NCBI GenBank assembly: GCA_958450325.1
Contig: OY288246.1
Location: 41,035,619 to 41,099,618 of the forward strand
DNA from: Agrostemma githago
Taxonomy: Eukaryota > Streptophyta > Magnoliopsida > Caryophyllales > Caryophyllaceae
Direction of reading: 5' to 3'
Length of the DNA stretch: 64,000 nt
Below are positions 21,201 through 33,400 of the stretch, one piece after another. Under the pieces are notes generated by a model. That model saw only the letters and a program-made list of their open reading frames with translations, did no database searches and had not been told where the DNA came from. A program made the translations under genes and the position numbers. Each line of letters opens with the position of its first letter. Position 1 is the stretch's first letter.

Positions 21201-23788
21201 TGTGGACATGACGTAGGTCCACCCCGACGCGGCCACGCGCGGGTTTGGGTAGGCGAATGAATCTCGTGGTGAGATTGTTCTCGGGTTCGAAATTTAAGTC
21301 AAAATGGAGTCGCCACCAAATTTTGTGGTTATTCGGAACCATACGAGCCCACTCTATGTCGTCATGGGCTTTACACAAAGTAAGCCCACTTCGATTTCAG
21401 AGTTCATTGGGCTCGTCCCTTTGCATTGCAATATCGATACCGTATAAACCGGCTTTCGTATATAGAATGACTCTCGTGCGCCAAGGGTTTCGGACATCCG
21501 AAAACCGAAGGTTCTGAGTAAGGGGTGAGGGTACGTGTTGGGAAGCCCACTAAGGACACCCAACCCCGCCCGCACATGGCGGCCTCTACTAAGACATCGT
21601 TCGTGTTCGTGTGAGCGCGCTAGTAAAACGATTAAATGATATGCAAACAACGTTTTCGGGCTAGCATATGAATAGTATGTGAACTACGTCATTTAATGCA
21701 TCTTATTCTTGGTCAAAATGGTTTAGCATGCGAGGTTCGTTTATAAAGCGTAAAAGCAAGTAAATAAACAAAGCTCGAAAATAAATAAGAAAAGTAACGT
21801 ACAAGTTACACGGGCGGAAATACAACCCGGAATTCACAATACAACATTACGTAAAAGTAATAAAAAAAATACGATGCAATAATAGGGACAGACCCGTATG
21901 TAAGCTAGATCGCGAAATGTGTAGATGGACTAACCCCGATTAAATACACATTATATCGTGTACTAAACGAAGGACGGAAATACGAGACTGTGGCATATTG
22001 CTAGCCCGATCTCATATCCCGTAGTCTTGTCCCGACTTATCACGTCAAAAGGTGGTCAAAGTCGTTCTACGTGTCGTGTTGTGCATGGTTTTGAAAATGG
22101 AATAGTCACGTGATAGTCTTTACACGTGATGACTAATGTCGATAAAAGGACGAGGCTTGAAAGGTGTGTCAAGGCCCTCGGTTTTCTGGGTTACAGGACC
22201 CACTCGGTCGAGTCATGGTCTGACTCGGTCAAGTGCGTCCTCAAAAAAAGTTTCTGCCCAGTGTTATGGACGCTACTCGATCGAGTGGCCTACGCACTCG
22301 GTCGAGTAGCCCCTCGAAAAGGGTTCTGTCCAGAGTTATGGACGCTACTCGATCGAGTGGCCTACGCACTCGGTCGAGTAGCCCCTGTACGAGTGTCAAC
22401 TCGCCTCGTTTTTGAGGTTGAAAACGACGGTCGGTCGAGTTAAATACGAATATCGCATGATTTGAATTTAACTCGACCTCCGGTACTATAATCGTGTGCA
22501 AGTGCGATTATAATACCGTTGTCGGGACTTTATGAAAACGTTTGTGTTAGAAAAATTGAATTAGTAACAGAATGCTTCCCTCTACGTCACGACATCGAAA
22601 CTAACCCTTTCGGGTTATGTGATGTCGGTTTTCGTGTCAACGGGTTCCGTACTAATTAAAATGGGATCGAATATGTTCAACTACGATTAGTCGCGATCAC
22701 GTCACGCCTTTGAGCACATTGGGGCGGGGCTCCTCGAAAGGGCTCCACCTCCGTCGTTGCTCGTAAAAGGATTAGACGGATTTTAGGCGACAATTATAGT
22801 CAAACGTATCCGAAACCGAAATTTGATACTAATTATATACATACGCGGTATAGTAATGTTAGTAACGAAAATGTAAAATGTTAGTATGTTAGAGTTAGTG
22901 TTAGGATTGCAATACTAGTATAAGTATAATATTAACGATACGAAAAAAAAATGTAAATAAAAGCAATAAAGATCGAAATGGGGTTTAGGACACCCTCAAC
23001 ATACATGCTTAGTAAGGACCTCGGAAATGGGCTCGCGAATAGTGACGGGACTATGGAGTATCGAGGATGTATGTAAGTTATGGTGTGTGTGTGTGTGTTG
23101 TCGGTTTATCGAGGGACAAGGGACTCGGTTTTTGTGTATGTTGGCTTAGGGTTGTAGGGTAGAAGAGTGTGACTGAAATGTGAGGTAAATGTAGGGTAAA
23201 AAATGGATTGGAAAAAACCTTTTTTTTTTAATGAATGAAGGTCATGGGGTATTTATGGAGTTTTACCCCACGACCTAGGGTCACTCGATCGAGTGGCCCT
23301 AGTGCACTCGGTCTAGTGCCCTAGAAAATGGGCCTGATCCGGTTTTTGACGCTCCACTCGACCGAGTGGGTCAATCCACTCGACCGAGTGGATCAGGTGA
23401 TCCGAGATAAAAGAGGAAAGGTTGACTTGGTTTGATTGTGTGATCTTTTTTTGAAAATGTGGTTGGGCGCCATCTTCTAGAAGATGTACTTGGGCTGATT
23501 TTGTGACGGGTTCGTCTTTGACCGGGTTTTGACCCGGTCGCCAAAAGACGGGATTTATTTTTTGGTGTCGGTTTTGGCCCGAATTAGTCTTATTTTGCTC
23601 GGAACGACCCACTGGGCCTGAATTTGATGTCTGTTTTGTGAGATTATTACTCCGCTAAAAGTCCATGTCAGATATTATTGATTTCGGGTCCAAATCCGAG
23701 TATACTAAGTCACGTTTGCGTCCGATCATCATCGGGTGTTTGTCGGGAACTGCTATAGACACTAGCTGGCAAAATGCGGGTGTCTACA
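21201..23788 (-). repeat. Element A 3' LTR (2588 bp)
   Basis: Starts TGTGGACATG and ends TGTCTACA on the + strand, that is TGTAGACACC...CATGTCCACA in element orientation. Nearly identical to 35009-37671, but with two instead of three copies of a 72-bp unit and a shorter (GT)n run. Its TATA-like box reads CCATAAATACC, one base off the copy in the 5' LTR. Confidence 0.95.
22255..22395. repeat. 72-bp tandem repeat in the LTR, two copies, with GATC palindromes
   Basis: GTTATGGACGCTACTCGATC recurs at 22263 and 22335. Each unit carries the palindrome ACTCGATCGAGT and a near-palindrome CACTCGGTCGAGT. The other LTR has three copies. Confidence 0.9.
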
Positions 23789-23801
23789 GAGCCCCCACTC
23801 T
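23789..23801 (-). promoter_or_regulatory. Polypurine tract of element A
   Basis: In element orientation AGAGTGGGGGCTC directly abuts the 3' LTR start TGTAGACACC, the usual plus-strand primer arrangement. Confidence 0.75.
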
Positions 23802-24145
23802 GACTGAGGCTTGGACAAGGCGAAAGTCAGAGTAGCTACCAGGCCAATCGCAGATTACGACTTGGCAGCCTTCCGGTCGGGTCGTTTATAGTCCGGTAGA
23901 CTAGCGTAAAGGGCTCGCCAGCCATAAGCGGAGGGTCATACCTGTCCTGCCGGTGATAGCTCCGTGGGGAATAAAACTTGCCCTTGGAGGTGTAGGAGTA
24001 CCCGTATGCTGATACATCATGGCTTTGAGTGTAGCGTTCTGGGATAAATATGGGTTCACGTTGGGGAGTGAAGTAGTGGCGCGGGGACTTGCTTCTGAAG
24101 TCTTGAGGTGTACCTGTATGCTGACACATGATAAATTGCATGTAA
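23802..24145. other. Element A 3' untranslated region upstream of Cassandra
   Basis: Non-coding, with a short internal direct repeat (GGTGTAGGAGTACCCGTATGCTGATAC near 23986 echoed by GGTGTACCTGTATGCTGACAC near 24108, both summarised here by GTATGCTGA). The sequence resumes after the Cassandra insertion at 24882. Confidence 0.5.
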
Positions 24146-24452
24146 TGAAACACCCCACATTGATTGAAGATGTCCTATTTATGAGCTTTGCTTAAAGGGA
24201 TTTGAAGTACTACTCATATCAACAAAGTGCACTTTCTTTTCTGGTTTGCCCATGATAAGAACTCTGCAGTTAAGCGTGCTTGACTGGGAGCAATCTTAGG
24301 ATGGGTGACCTCCTGGGAAGGTTTCCAGGATGCACATGAGTGAGGACAAAATGCGCTGGAAAGGACTCGTGTTGGTCTGTGGGACCAGTACAAAGCCTGG
24401 CGAGCTACCGTGGTTTACATTTCCGGCCCTAGGATTGGGTCGGGGTGTTACA
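24146..24452 (+). repeat. Cassandra 5' LTR
   Basis: Starts TGAAACACCCC and ends GGGGTGTTACA, with near-inverted termini. No difference from 24570-24876 was seen by eye. Confidence 0.95.
24205..24330 (+). ncRNA. 5S rRNA-derived segment in the Cassandra 5' LTR
   Basis: Matches the 3' two thirds of plant 5S rRNA. It contains AGTTAAGCGTGCTTGA (24268-24283), the A box, and AGGATGGGTGACCTCCTGGG (from 24298), the C box. The 5' third is diverged. In Cassandra elements this segment can act as an RNA polymerase III promoter. It is not a functional ribosomal gene. Confidence 0.9.
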
Positions 24453-24454
24453 AA

Positions 24455-24467
24455 TGGTATCAGAGCA
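24455..24467 (+). promoter_or_regulatory. Cassandra primer binding site
   Basis: TGGTATCAGAGCA two bases after the LTR, complementary to the 3' end of plant initiator tRNA-Met, the usual TRIM primer. Confidence 0.9.
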
Positions 24468-24569
24468 ACCCTGCGACCGTGCATTTGGCACCTAGCGGGG
24501 GTGGATTCTGGGTCAGCGGTTATGCTGCCAGGCGCAACGAGGACGTTGCGTTCTTCAAGTGGGAGTGAT

Positions 24570-24876
24570 TGAAACACCCCACATTGATTGAAGATGTCCT
24601 ATTTATGAGCTTTGCTTAAAGGGATTTGAAGTACTACTCATATCAACAAAGTGCACTTTCTTTTCTGGTTTGCCCATGATAAGAACTCTGCAGTTAAGCG
24701 TGCTTGACTGGGAGCAATCTTAGGATGGGTGACCTCCTGGGAAGGTTTCCAGGATGCACATGAGTGAGGACAAAATGCGCTGGAAAGGACTCGTGTTGGT
24801 CTGTGGGACCAGTACAAAGCCTGGCGAGCTACCGTGGTTTACATTTCCGGCCCTAGGATTGGGTCGGGGTGTTACA
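24570..24876 (+). repeat. Cassandra 3' LTR
   Basis: Second copy of the 307-bp LTR, including the 5S-like segment at about 24629-24754. It is preceded by the purine-rich AAGTGGGAGTGA. Confidence 0.95.
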
Positions 24877-24881
24877 TGTAA

Positions 24882-25215
24882 CACATAGGCAAAACACCGA
24901 CTTGTGCTGGGGAAAATGTACTGGATTTTGAAAAAAGTTGAAATTTTCGAAAAAAGATTTTTTTTTAGAATTTTAGGAATTTTTTAGAAAAAAATAGGAA
25001 AGCTCAGGATAACTAGATTCCTATTCTGGGTTGAAGTCAGGCCTGCACATGTTGGGGCCCAGTTTACTGAGGAGGCAGGGTTAGTCAGGGTTACTGCCAG
25101 GCTTCCCTATTATAAATACAGGTTTCCCTGCTTCAGCTTACTGCACCTCAAATCAAAACCCTTCTCTTCTCTAAAAAAAACCTCTCAGTCTTTCAAGAGA
25201 AATCAAGTTCCTGCC
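24882..25215 (+). promoter_or_regulatory. Promoter and leader of the antisense accessory gene of element A
   Basis: A good TATA box, TATTATAAATAC, lies at about 25108-25119, followed by a C/T-rich leader and an ATG at 25216, roughly 100 bp downstream. Upstream sequence has A/T homopolymer runs. This supports independent + strand transcription of the accessory gene. Confidence 0.55.
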
Positions 25216-27068
25216 ATGGGCATCGAGCATCTCACTTCAATGCTTTTTGCTTGGTCCCAGCATTTTCGGGACGAGGATAGGATTCAGCTGACCCAAATGG
25301 GGATTACCAGCCTATTTCCTCTTAGGCGTTTGGTGCCTGATTTGCATTTTCTGGACGCTTGTTTGGCGCTTTGGGATACTACCCATCACGTCTTCGCGTT
25401 CCCGCGGGGAGAAATATGCCCTCTTCCCGAGGAGATCGCAGCCATTGGAGGTTGGAGCCCCGTTGCTCGTCCTGCCATCCCTCCGTTCTACCCGGACCCG
25501 AGGAGAAGACTGAGGGACTTCCTAGGTCTGTCTCATGCTGAGACAGATCGAATGGTGCGGGGAGATACTGTCTCCCTTTTCGACTTGGCTGACAAGTTTA
25601 TGAACAGCCAGGATGTAAGGGCTACGCCTTCTCACCGGCGTAGGGCTTTCGCGTTCTGCATGCTGCACCGCTACGTCTTTGAGGGTCTGATGGATGCTGA
25701 CTCATGCGTGGGTCAAATTAGGCTAATTGGAGTGGTTGACCAGATGGAGACTTGTCATAGCCCTGCTTGGCTAGCCACTGGGGAGCTCATCATGGGTCTG
25801 GATGCTAGGCGACTCGACCCAACCCGGCAATTGACGGGTAGCACCCTCATTCTGCAGGTATTCATCTTGCGATTTTTTAAATCTTCCTTTTCTTTCTTTT
25901 TTTTGTTTCGCGGTTTCTTGAGGTCCGTAAGTCACTCGATCGAGTGGACCTATCACTCGATCGAGTGATGTCTGCAAAGTGCTTCTGTTGGTCTGCGAAG
26001 GGCTTACTCGATCGAGTCAGATGGTGTACTCGATCGAGTGTCATACCTGACAGTCTTGTTTTAGGGAGTCTTACTCGATCGAGTCAGAGGGTGCACTCGA
26101 TCGAGTGGGCTGTAGCGAACCATTCCATTGCTCATAAATTCTGTGTATACTTTTTGCAGGTTTGGCTGTCGGAGCGCTTATCGATCATAGAGCCTCCTCC
26201 GAGCGTTCCAAACTACCGTAGCAGCCAACTTAGTTCCAGGGGGCGCCGGATAAGCTCGAATCACCATATAAATCGAGCTTACTGGGACGAGGAATTGGTG
26301 TTCCACGGTGGCCCCTTGATTAGGTGGACGGTTGCTTGGTGGTTCCTTTCCAAGCTGACGGGGTTGGCCAAGAGGGACCAAGCTCGTTACCTTGTGATCC
26401 TGTCCCTTGACTGGACAGTTCATATTTACCCGGACCGCATTCTGAGGCAGTTCGGTTCGTCTCAGCGCATTCCTGAGACTGAAGCCATTATTAGCGTCTC
26501 GCTCCAACTAACGGACGCTATGTGCGACACCTGGTTGCAGAGGTGGTTTACTCGTCCTACATGGACTATTCCCAACCCTTGCCAATCTGCTTGGGTTTCT
26601 CGAGCCTATGAGAAGTGGACTTCTGAGGAGTCCGAGGAGGCTCGCAAAGCTCTGAAGGTCGATGAGGCCTTCGAACTGGTCCGTCGGGAGACGGTAAAGG
26701 ACAATAGGGGATTCTACGATGAGGGAGAGACCCCTGCTACCTTAGTCCGATTAGAGTCGGGTCTTAAGTCACATACTAAGACTCGAGCTAAAGATGCCGG
26801 TGCTAGTGGCACGCGGGGGCGGCAAAGCCCCCAGACTGACTTGGAGCGGCGACTTGGGCCAAGGTTGGCGGCCCGGAACCGACTAGGTCCGCGCGACCGG
26901 CTTCCTGAGCCTGTAAGGGCCCGACTTGGGCCAGTCGAGGTGGATGAGGACTCGAGTTCCAAGAAGCGAGTCCGGGCCAAAGAGGTTCCTGTGGTGATTC
27001 GGGAACGCTCTCCTCCGCGTCGTCGTCAATGGACGGCCAAGGACAAAGGGAAGGGCAAGATGCCCTAA
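25216..27068 (+). CDS. Antisense accessory gene of element A: plant-mobile-domain-like protein, two exons
   Basis: Exons 25216-25857 and 26160-27068, with an intron 25858-26159 (GTATTC...TTGCAG). Phase 0 on both sides gives 516 aa. Residues about 20-330 look like the plant mobile domain of MAIN/MAIL1 and many transposon proteins: HVFAFPRGEICPLPEEIAAI near residue 53, then RAFAFCMLHRYVFEG, then an exon-2 start VWLSERLSII. The C-terminal part is charged, Arg-rich and low complexity, ending KDKGKGKMP, and may be nuclear-targeted. It lies between pol and the 3' LTR on the opposite strand to gag-pol. Extra ORFs there, some antisense, are known in Tat-clade elements; their function is not established. 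The whole frame is intact. Confidence 0.75.
25930..26112. repeat. Cluster of six ACTCGATCGAGT palindromes inside the intron
   Basis: Six copies of ACTCGATCGAGT or the minimally shortened CTCGATCGAGT occur within 180 bp of the 302-bp intron. The same palindrome is enriched in the LTRs of A and C. Confidence 0.9.
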
Positions 27069-27404
27069 ATATCGAGTCCTCAGTTTTATTATTTAAATAT
27101 TATTATTATTTTGTCGTGTGTTTTTTTTTTGTGATAATTAATAAAAGGAAGTTTTTTTATTAAAACCGTTCCTGTCTTTTCTCGATTGCATTGGTTGTGC
27201 CCTTTTGAGGGACTGCCTACGTATCCGCAGTTAGCAGAATCAAACCAAACGTAGTTCAGGCTTAGGAAATTGCAATCTCGAATTACACCAAGACTATTGG
27301 TTCAAGATGTTTTGCGACAGTAGAATAAATAATTCTAGCTCATTGACTTGCTTTTTGTAAAATAAATGATTTTGATAAAAGTTGCTAATGACATTGAGAA
27401 ATGG
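27069..27404. other. Spacer between accessory gene and gag-pol stop codon
   Basis: Convergent 3' ends. AT-rich with AATAATTAATAAAAGG near 27136, a possible polyadenylation signal for the accessory gene. No ORF. Confidence 0.4.
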
Positions 27405-30400
27405 CTAAGGGTAGTAACGCTTCAGCTGGTCCAGGTTGGTTGGGTTGACAAATTCATTTCCGTCCAGGTCCGTCAGCATTACTGCTCCGCCCGATAGGAT
27501 TTTCTTCACCAGATATGGCCCAGCCCAGTTGGGTTTGAATTTTCCCCTTGGATCAACTGGTAGCAAGGCTCGAACAGACTTAAGGACTAAGTCCCCTTCT
27601 TTAATGTTCCTGGGCCTTACTCGCTTGTTGAAGGCCCGTTGGATTCGTTTTTGGTATATCTGGATATTGTTGAGAGCGCGGGACCGTCGTTCGTCTAGTA
27701 GAACCAACGAATCGTACCGTGCTCGAACCCAGTCAGCTTCGGGTACTTGACTTTCTAGCAGAATTCTGAGGGACGGTACCTCTAGCTCGACTGGTTGGAC
27801 TGCTTCCATCCCATAGGTTAGGTAGTATGGTGTCGCTCCGGTTGCCGTGCGAATTGACGTCCGGTACCCCCATAGGGCAAAAGGTATCTTGTCGGGCCAG
27901 TCCCGATAATTATCAGCCATCTTTTTGAGTATGGTGATAATCGTTTTATTGGCCGCCTCTACCGCTCCGTTTGTTTGGGGACGGTATGGCGAGGACGTGT
28001 GCCTTTGAATTTTGTATTTAGCCAGTAGGGCCGCGGTCTCAGCTTGGAAATGATTTCCATGATCACTGATAAATTCATGCGGGATTCCATACCGGCATAT
28101 TATCTTGTTTTGGATAAATTTGGCGACATGCTTAGCATTGAGGATGCGATATGATTCAGCTTCGACCCATTTGGTGAAATAGTCGATAGCCACCAAAATG
28201 AAACAATGTCCACCAGTACCGGAGGGATTTACTTTCCCGATTATGTCGATACCCCATGTCGAGAATGGCCAAGGTGACGTCATGGTATAGAGCAGGGATG
28301 GCGGCATATGTTGCACATTGCCAAAGATTTGACAGTTATGACAATGTTTGACATATAACTGGCAGTCGGCCTCCATGGTGTTCCAGTAATACCCGAGCCT
28401 CATGATTTTTCGGACCAACATGTGAGCATTCATGTGTGGGCCGTTTTCACCATCATGTACTTCGGCCATTACTTTCTCGGCTTTATATTTGTCAACACAA
28501 AGGAGAAGAGCCCCCTGTGCCGTCTTTTTGTACAGTTGTCCGTCATCAGTACGGATGAACTGGGTGGCTAGCCTCCGTAAGGCTTTTTTGGCTCGGCTTT
28601 CCGTCCCGGGAGGATACTCTCCGTTGGTCAGGTATGTTAACACGGCTTGGTACCATGGTTCGGGATCGGTTATCTCGATGTCTTCAATGTCATAGACGTA
28701 CGCCGGCTCGGACCGTCTTTCGACGCAAATTGGCATACTGGTCACATGGTCGGGAATGTTCAGTAAAGATGCTAATTTTGAGAGTGCATCTGCAAACTGA
28801 TTCTCTTCCCGAGGCAGGTATATGTATTCTACCTTTTGGAATTGTTTCTCGAGATCCCTTACTCGTGCCTGGTAGGCCACGAGATTAGGATTCCGAGTCT
28901 TCCATTTTTGAAGTGCTTGGTTAATGACCAAGGATGAGTCGCCATGTACCCGGAGATTTGTGATCCCTAGGTTGGCGGCGGCTTGTAGCCCATAGATGCA
29001 TGCTTCGTATTCTGCTGCATTGTTGGTGACGTCAAAGTCCAGCTTGATGGAGACGGGAGTATGCTCCCCTCTTGGTGAAATTAGGAGGATCCCGACTCCG
29101 AACCCTCGAAAATTAGATGCTCCGTCGAAGTATAAATCCCATGTTTCGGCATCGGTATAGAAAATATCTTCGTCTGGGAAGGACCAGGTGTCGGTGTGTC
29201 CTTCCTCGGTTACTGGGCTATCAGCGAGGAATTCAGCCACTATTCGCCCTTTAATAGCTTTTAAAGGTACAAATTTTAGGTCGAACTCCGCCAACATTAG
29301 AGTCCATCTTGAAATCCGGCCGTTGAGGATGGGTTTTTCGAAGAGGTACTTGATCGGGTCCATCCTGGATAGAACATGGACCTCATAGCTGAGCATATAA
29401 TGTCGGAGCTTCTTAGTGGCCCAGACTAGAGCCAAGCACGTGTTTTCGAGCATGGTGTATTTGCACTCATACTCTAAAAACTTTTTACTGATGTAATAGA
29501 TGGCTCGCTCTTCGGAGTCAACTGTCTGAGCCAGCATAGCCCCCATGGCTGTCTCGGTCGTTGTTAGGTATAACGACAGAGGCAAGCCGGGTTGAGGTGG
29601 CATCAAAACCGGCGGTGCAGACAGAATTTCTTTGATTTTGTCGAAAGCAGCTTGGCATTTGTCATCCCATAGTACCCGTTCCCCTATTTTCAGTTTCTTG
29701 AAAATTGGTTCACACACCATGGTTAGCTTGGAAATGAATCGACTAATATACTGGACTTTCCCGAGAAATCCCCTTATTTCTTTTTCGGTTTGAGGAGCTT
29801 GCATCTCGGTAATGGCTTTGATTTTAGCTGGGTCGACTTCGATACCTCGTTGGCTAACGATATGACCCAGTAATTTGCCTGACGTTACCTCAAAACTGGA
29901 CTTTTGAGGGTTTAGCCTCATGTTGTATTTGCGCAATCGGGTGAAAAATTTTCTTAGGGCGGTGATGTGACCGTCCCGTTCTTTGGATTTGACGATCATG
30001 TCGTCTACATATACCTCTACCTCTTTATGCATCATGTCATGTAGTAAGGTGGTAGCGGTCCTTTGGTATGTGGCCCCGGCATTAATAAGACCAAACAGCA
30101 TGACGGTGTAGCAGTAAGTACCCCAAGGTGTAGTGAAGGTAGTCTTACTCATGTCTTCTTCCGCCATCTTGATTTGATTATATCCGGCATACCAGTCCAT
30201 GAATGATAGAAGGGCATGATCGGCCGTGTTATCCACCAGTATATCGATGTGTGGTAACGGAAAATCATCCTTCGGGCTTGCTTTGTTAAGATCCCGAAAA
30301 TCTACGCATACCCGGACCTTACCGTCCTTTTTAGGAACCGGCACGATGTTTGCGACCCAGTCCGGATACTCGAAGACTTGTATGAAGCCGGCTTTGAATT

Positions 30401-33400
30401 GTTTGTCGACTTCTTCTTTTACTTTGAGAGACCACTCGGGCCTCATTCGACGAAGCTTTTGTTTGACCGGTTTGCACCCATCTTTGATAGGTATGTGGTG
30501 CTCGGCTATTTCCCGGTCTATCCCCGGCATGTCCTTGTAGGACCACGCGAAGACATCTTTGAACTCTTGGAGGAGGTTTATAAACTGTTGTTTCTCCTCG
30601 GGATCTAAGGATAACCCTATCTTAAGTATCTGAGGCTCTAAGGTTGTTCCCACGTTTATGGACTCGGTCTCTTCGATTACCGGATTCCGGGATTCCCTTT
30701 GCTCTAGTTGCTCGATCAGATGTGGAGGTAAGGGTACCTGTTCGTCGGATTTCTCAATGTCATAGCATAAATCATTTTTGAAAGCAGGATTTAAAAGAGA
30801 CAAGTCGTAAGCAGAACGGTTGTTATTATTGATTGAAAATTTAGAAAACAGCTCAAAGAGAGCAGCCATCTGATCGTTGGTCAGTGGCGGGACTGGTAAA
30901 GCACTCGGGACAGACCCCGAAGTGCTAGCAGCAGGAATGATAGAAGGGGGGGGGGGGGTTACAGGAGTGACTCTAGCACCGACTTCTCTAGACTCGACTT
31001 CAGACTCTGACTCAGACTCCGACTCAGACTCGGACTCAGACTCAGGCATGTCTCCCTCTCCGGCGACCAGCTTGTAGATCCTTCCTTGACTGTCAGTCCA
31101 CTTGACAGTTTTCCTCCAGGCCCTTTTTCCCGTCTCGGAGCCAACATCCGAGATCAGCTTGGTCGGGTCAAAACTGTTGCTGCGGAGAATCAGGTTGACC
31201 AGGTCTTCCTTTGGAGTCGGGGCTACGGTGTCTTCCCCGAAGAGTAGCCCTAGCGCGGGCTCGGCATCGTCCGCTCCGTCGGACTGGATGAGGGCGAACA
31301 CCTCATCCGGGATGTAGTTGCAATCCCGGGCCAAGTGGGTCCCGAGGTGCGTAGCGTTGGGTTGGTATAGCCCAACTTGGACAGCCCCGAATACGGGTGT
31401 GACAAAGTAGTCAGACAACCGTGGGCTGTAAGGGCTCAAGTAGATACCCTTCATGATGTTGCAGGCCTTTTCAATTCCTGCTCGGACAACGTTGTCCGGA
31501 GTAAGGGCGTAGCCGAGGCCGAAGTGAGAGTCCTCGTCCTTGAGAACCTCGATGATCTTCCCAGCTGGAAGGTCGGGTCGAGAGGTAGCCCCCGGAAGGT
31601 ACCCTAGGTTTTGGAGCATCGTGTCAATGCTCGTGGTGAAGTAAGGCCTAAAAAGGTACTCTTCCTCGATCATCCCCACAAAGTCGAACCCACAGAGGTC
31701 CGTGCGGTCCGTGGCGTTACAGCTAGCCACGGTCATTGGGGTCGCCTCTAAAGTAATAATACCGTCGAGTAGAGGCATCTTGATCTTACGGTGGAGGGTG
31801 GAGGACACGGCTTTCACCGCGTGAATCCACGGCCTTCCTAGGAGTAAGTTGAATGATGAGGTGACATCAATCACCTGGAATTCAAGCTCCTTTTCTACCG
31901 GGCCCGTGATGATGGTCAGTTTTATGGCCCCAGCTACCAACTTTGGGCTCCCATCGAAGGCTTGGATGGTTTGAGCAGTCGGGATATAGTCAGCCTCGGT
32001 AATGCCGAGGGCTTTGGCGGTCCTTAGAGGAAGGACGTTCACGACTGACCCGTCATCAACTAGGGTCATCGGGAGGTATTTTCCTCGGCAAATCACCGTG
32101 ATGTAAAGGGCCAGGTTGTGGGAGGTCCCGAATGGTAGCAGATCGGCTTCGGAAAATGTGATCATTGGGCCTCCTATTTTGGCCTTACCCTTTAGGTGGG
32201 GTAGGACCGTGGCTACCATTTCAGCGGGGGTAGCCAAAGAGTCGATCTTGACTTGATCGAGAGCCTTTGTAAGTGCTTCTCGATGTTCTTGAGAGCTAAC
32301 AAGGAGTTGCCATATAGTGAGGTCAACTCGGGTTCTCTTCAATTGCTTCACGACGGCCGTTTCGGCGGTCGGCTCTTCAGGGGCGACTTCCATCCCGAGT
32401 GGATCGGTGACGTTTGTCGGGATAGGGGTGTCCCTAGTGCTTGTGGCTAAATAGGGACGACCAAGGTTGTTGCTGGCTAGGACTCGAGTTTTGACCTCTC
32501 GAATCTGTTCAGGGGTGATGGGAATGGTTTCCCCTTTAGCGAGGTAGATATCATCCTCGTCGTCGAACCAGATCCCGTTCACTTGCGGGATGTAGGGGGA
32601 GATAAGGTGAGAGCAGTCGATCACCTCCCCGACAAAAATGGCATGGGAGCTGAAAGGGTTCTCCTTGTTGCTGGGCTTATCTCCGGGTAGCGGGATTTTA
32701 CCGCTTTCGATCAGGTCCTGGATCAGGTGCTTCAGCTTCCAACACTTTTCGGTATCGTGCCCATTGCCCCGGTGGTATTGGCAATAGGCCTGAGCGTTGT
32801 AGTTCTTGGAGCGACGCTCGACCGGAACTTCAGGAGTTGGGCCTATCGGTTGGATTAGGCCTTTGGAGGATAGCCTTTGTAAGGCATAAGTATAGGTAGT
32901 ACCTATATCAGTGAAGACCCGAGGTGGGGTGTTCTTCTTGGACGGGGCATTTAGTAGATTAACCGCGTCAAAAATGCTGCGGGTTGCAGCCTGGGGCTTA
33001 GTGGTGGAGGAAGAGGCCCCTTGGTACCCTTTGCTAGCAGCCTTAGTGAGGCTTTCTAGTCTCAGGTCGTCTTCGATCCTCATACCCATTTCAGTAAGGG
33101 TGGTGAAATTGGGTATGACTGCGTACCGGAGGTGAACCCGGTAGGAGGGGAGGAGGTTCTTGACAAAAGCCTCCACCAGAGTCTTCTCATTGGGCTTATC
33201 GACCAATTTCACGCTCTCGGCCCTCCAGCGTTGAAGGTACTTAGTGAAACCTTCCTTTAGCTCTTGGGCCATGACCTCCAGAGATCGCATCGTGGTTTGG
33301 ATCTCGGTATTGTCAGCATAGTTCCGAGCGAACTCGGTAGCCACATCATCCCATGTAGGGTATTTTTTCGGGTCTAGCCTATAGTACCAGGCCCGTGGGT

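Larger units (their letters stand above)
24146..24876 (+). mobile_element. Complete Cassandra-type TRIM retrotransposon
   Basis: Two 307-bp LTRs (24146-24452 and 24570-24876) that look identical base for base. They flank a 117-bp internal domain with a PBS (24455-24467) and a PPT (24557-24568). The 5-bp target duplication TGTAA is perfect (24141-24145 and 24877-24881). There is no coding capacity, and each LTR contains a 5S rRNA-like segment, which defines Cassandra. It depends on proteins of other elements. Identical LTRs suggest very recent insertion. Confidence 0.95.

Noticed and set aside
22126..22443. ORFs in the LTR of A (also at 35921-36322)
   Set aside because: They encode repeated LLDRVAYALGRVA units from the 72-bp repeat and GATC palindromes; long non-coding LTR sequence is expected here.
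24205..24330. Genuine 5S rRNA gene
   Set aside because: Only part of 5S is conserved, it is present in both LTRs, and the flanks show a Cassandra retrotransposon.
24455..24467. tRNA-Met gene fragment
   Set aside because: It is only the short primer binding site next to an LTR; no cloverleaf could be formed. The same holds for 34988-35005, 59339-59358 and 60189-60206.
25216..27068. Host MAIN/MAIL1-type gene
   Set aside because: It lies wholly inside element A, between pol and the 3' LTR, at the place where Tat elements carry extra ORFs.
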